A DNA stretch of 25,253 bases, from contig JAGAHV010000287.1 in the NCBI GenBank assembly GCA_017626895.1, positions 1-25,253 of the forward strand. Direction: 5' to 3'. The stretch is from Ventricola sp017626895 (GTDB taxonomy: Bacteria > Bacillota > Clostridia > Christensenellales > Aristaeellaceae). Position 1 is the stretch's first letter. Each line of letters opens with the position of its first letter. The notes below the pieces were generated by a model. That model had not been told where the DNA came from and ran no database searches. It worked only from the letters and a program-made list of their open reading frames with translations. A program made the translations under genes and the position numbers. Below, one piece after another: positions 23,878 through 25,253 of this stretch.

Positions 23878-25253
23878 TCAGAGCTTTACACGGTCCACGA
23901 GGTCGGTATATTTGACGAGGATATACCCTGTTGCCGTTACCGTTTTTTCGTCCTCCATATTCGGATTCGTTACGATACTTGCACGAACAGAAATGTAATA
24001 CTGATCATCATCTCCAAGAACAAGCTCCAGCACATCTACATCCGTGCCGCCTTTTACAACCGCTTTGGATTTCTCTCCGGCGCTTCCCGGCTGTGTTCTC
24101 AGGTTGATATCACGTCCTATTATCTTTGCGATAGCCGGAAGCGGCTTATCTCCGTTGTAAACATCATCCAGGATTTCCGTTTCCGATGCCCCAACTGCAA
24201 TGGCCTCTTCATGAATGCGTTTTAATTCGTCTTCACTCAGATCCTTCAGATCCGTATATTTGATCGGAACGTATCCCTGGACAAACTTGATCCCGGCAGA
24301 TTCATTCTTGTTTGTCAGCTGGAGAGCCTTCTGACTGATACGAACATACCACGCACCGGACCTTGGATCCTTATATACGCCGAAAATACTGAGTATTTCA
24401 TCCGGGCCCACATTATCCGGACCATTTTTCCCGTTTTCATTCGGTTCAGGCCGCAGCAGAATCTTTGATCTCGTTGTGACAATGGTTACCGGCAGATCCT
24501 CGAGACGCCCGTGCTTTGCTGAGGATGATGCGTTTCCATCTTTGCTGTCTGTCTCCGCGCCACCCGTGCTGCAGTTCAGTAAGAATGCTTCACGTGAGTA
24601 ACGCTCACCGGCGCATGCACAAACCTTGAAATCATACTTTGTATTTTTCGTCAGTCCGGAGAATGTGACTTCCGGATATCTGACCCGGATTGTATCCCAT
24701 CCATCTTCTTTATCTTCGCTCTCTTTTATGCTTGCCTCATAGAACTCTGCACCTTCCACACTTTCCCATGCAAGCGTGATCTCTGTCTCCTTGACCTCTG
24801 CTGCAGAAAGGCCTTTGACAGGATCGAGAGCCGCTATGCCTGATGAAGGCAATGACTGAACCGATTCAACCGCTTTTTCCGGTGTTGCCGCCAGCTTTCC
24901 TGTCTTTGTCAGACCTGGTGTTGCTGTCGGTTTAACGGTCGGTGTGGGTTTCGGCGTCGCCGTCGGTTTGACTGTTGGTGTGGGTTTCGGCGTCGCCGTC
25001 GGCTTGACCGTAGGCGTCGGGCTCGGCGTTGCCGTCGGCTTGACCGTTGGTGTCGGGCTCGGCGTTGCCGTCGGCTTGACCGTTGGTGTCGGACTCGGTG
25101 TTGCCGTAGGCTTGACCGTAGGCGTCGGGCTCGGCGTCGCCGTCGGTTTGACCGTAGGCGTCGGGCTCGGCGTCGCCGTCGGTTTAAACGTGGGCGTCGG
25201 GCTCGGCGTCGCTGTCGGTTTGAACGTGGGCGTCGGGCTCGGCGTCGCTGTCG
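23878..25253 (-). CDS. C-terminal part of a large protein with Pro/Thr linker, FnIII-like and SH3-like domains (5' end outside window)
   Basis: The frame is open through the right edge, so the N-terminus and any signal peptide are not seen. Reading from the edge, about nine repeats of 12 residues (TPSPTPTVKPTA type) form a stiff linker of roughly 110 residues. A fibronectin-III-like domain follows (from GLSAAEVKETEITLAW through YDFKVCACAG). Two SH3-like modules come next: one ends in GYVPIKYTDL, and the other begins INLRTQPGS and ends GYILVKYTDL just before the stop. Such architectures are typical of secreted or surface-bound proteins that bind cell wall. An ATG is not needed for this partial; the frame reads through 24852 without a stop. 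It converges with the Dlt-like operon and ends in a clear terminator. Confidence 0.85.
   Translation of the reverse strand, partial: TATPSPTPTFKPTATPSPTPTFKPTATPSPTPTVKPTATPSPTPTVKPTATPSPTPTVKPTATPSPTPTVKPTATPSPTPTVKPTATPKPTPTVKPTATPKPTPTVKPTATPGLTKTGKLAATPEKAVESVQSLPSSGIAALDPVKGLSAAEVKETEITLAWESVEGAEFYEASIKESEDKEDGWDTIRVRYPEVTFSGLTKNTKYDFKVCACAGERYSREAFLLNCSTGGAETDSKDGNASSSAKHGRLEDLPVTIVTTRSKILLRPEPNENGKNGPDNVGPDEILSIFGVYKDPRSGAWYVRISQKALQLTNKNESAGIKFVQGYVPIKYTDLKDLSEDELKRIHEEAIAVGASETEILDDVYNGDKPLPAIAKIIGRDINLRTQPGSAGEKSKAVVKGGTDVDVLELVLGDDDQYYISVRASIVTNPNMEDEKTVTATGYILVKYTDLVDRVKL
24914..25253. repeat. 36-bp tandem repeat encoding a Pro/Thr linker
   Basis: About nine units of 36 bp, plus a partial at the edge, repeat without a frame break. 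On the minus strand each encodes 12 residues of the TPSPTPTVKPTA type. The units vary by Ser to Lys at the third position (two units at the left end) and Val to Phe before Lys (two units at the right end). The repeat continues out of the window, so the copy number is a minimum. Confidence 0.95.

Overview
The window looks like chromosomal DNA from a moderately GC-rich Bacillota (Firmicutes) of the Clostridia or Erysipelotrichia type. This is inferred from strong GGAGG-type ribosome binding sites, GTG and TTG starts, RarA plus a RecD2-type helicase, a Dlt-like surface-modification locus, and secreted SH3-like proteins. I could not run database searches, so the taxonomy is an inference. I saw no tRNA, rRNA, CRISPR array or insertion sequence.

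Layout. (1) 131-1945 (-): a secreted protein built from about 17 repeats of about 32 residues, with a near-consensus promoter and a long leader. (2) 2388-9419 (-): a signalling block. It holds a membrane hybrid histidine kinase, a REC-GGDEF(degenerate)-EAL protein and a free HPt protein, packed as an operon. Next comes a 1116-residue protein that joins an amino-acid permease (APC type) to a histidine kinase and two receiver domains. (3) 9800-10651 (-): a secreted SH3-like protein. (4) 10864-14408: rarA (+) and recD2 (-), convergent genes for replication and recombination that share a short terminator-like hairpin. (5) 14645-16003 (-): a possible 56-residue protein and a ferredoxin-type aldo/keto reductase, whose promoter is bracketed by an 8-bp inverted repeat. 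(6) 16363-23478 (+): a tight five-gene operon of MBOAT acyltransferase (DltB-like), two tandem DltD-like SGNH proteins, a DltA-like amino-acid adenylating enzyme and a fold-III PLP decarboxylase. (7) 23878 to the right edge (-): the C-terminal part of a large protein with a Pro/Thr 12-residue repeat linker, a fibronectin-III-like domain and two SH3-like modules.

How the genes may work together. In block 2, two hybrid kinases could feed phosphate through the HPt protein to the REC-EAL protein, so that amino-acid sensing or flux sets cyclic-di-GMP hydrolysis. No DNA-binding regulator is present. In block 6 the parts match D-alanylation of teichoic acids (activate, cross the membrane through the MBOAT channel, transfer by a DltD-like protein), but with three differences: a PLP decarboxylase is built in, the transferase is duplicated, and no carrier protein is encoded. 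My best guess is a Dlt-like pathway that attaches a different, possibly decarboxylated, amino acid to a surface polymer. This operon is the strongest candidate for an undescribed system; the permease-kinase relay is second.
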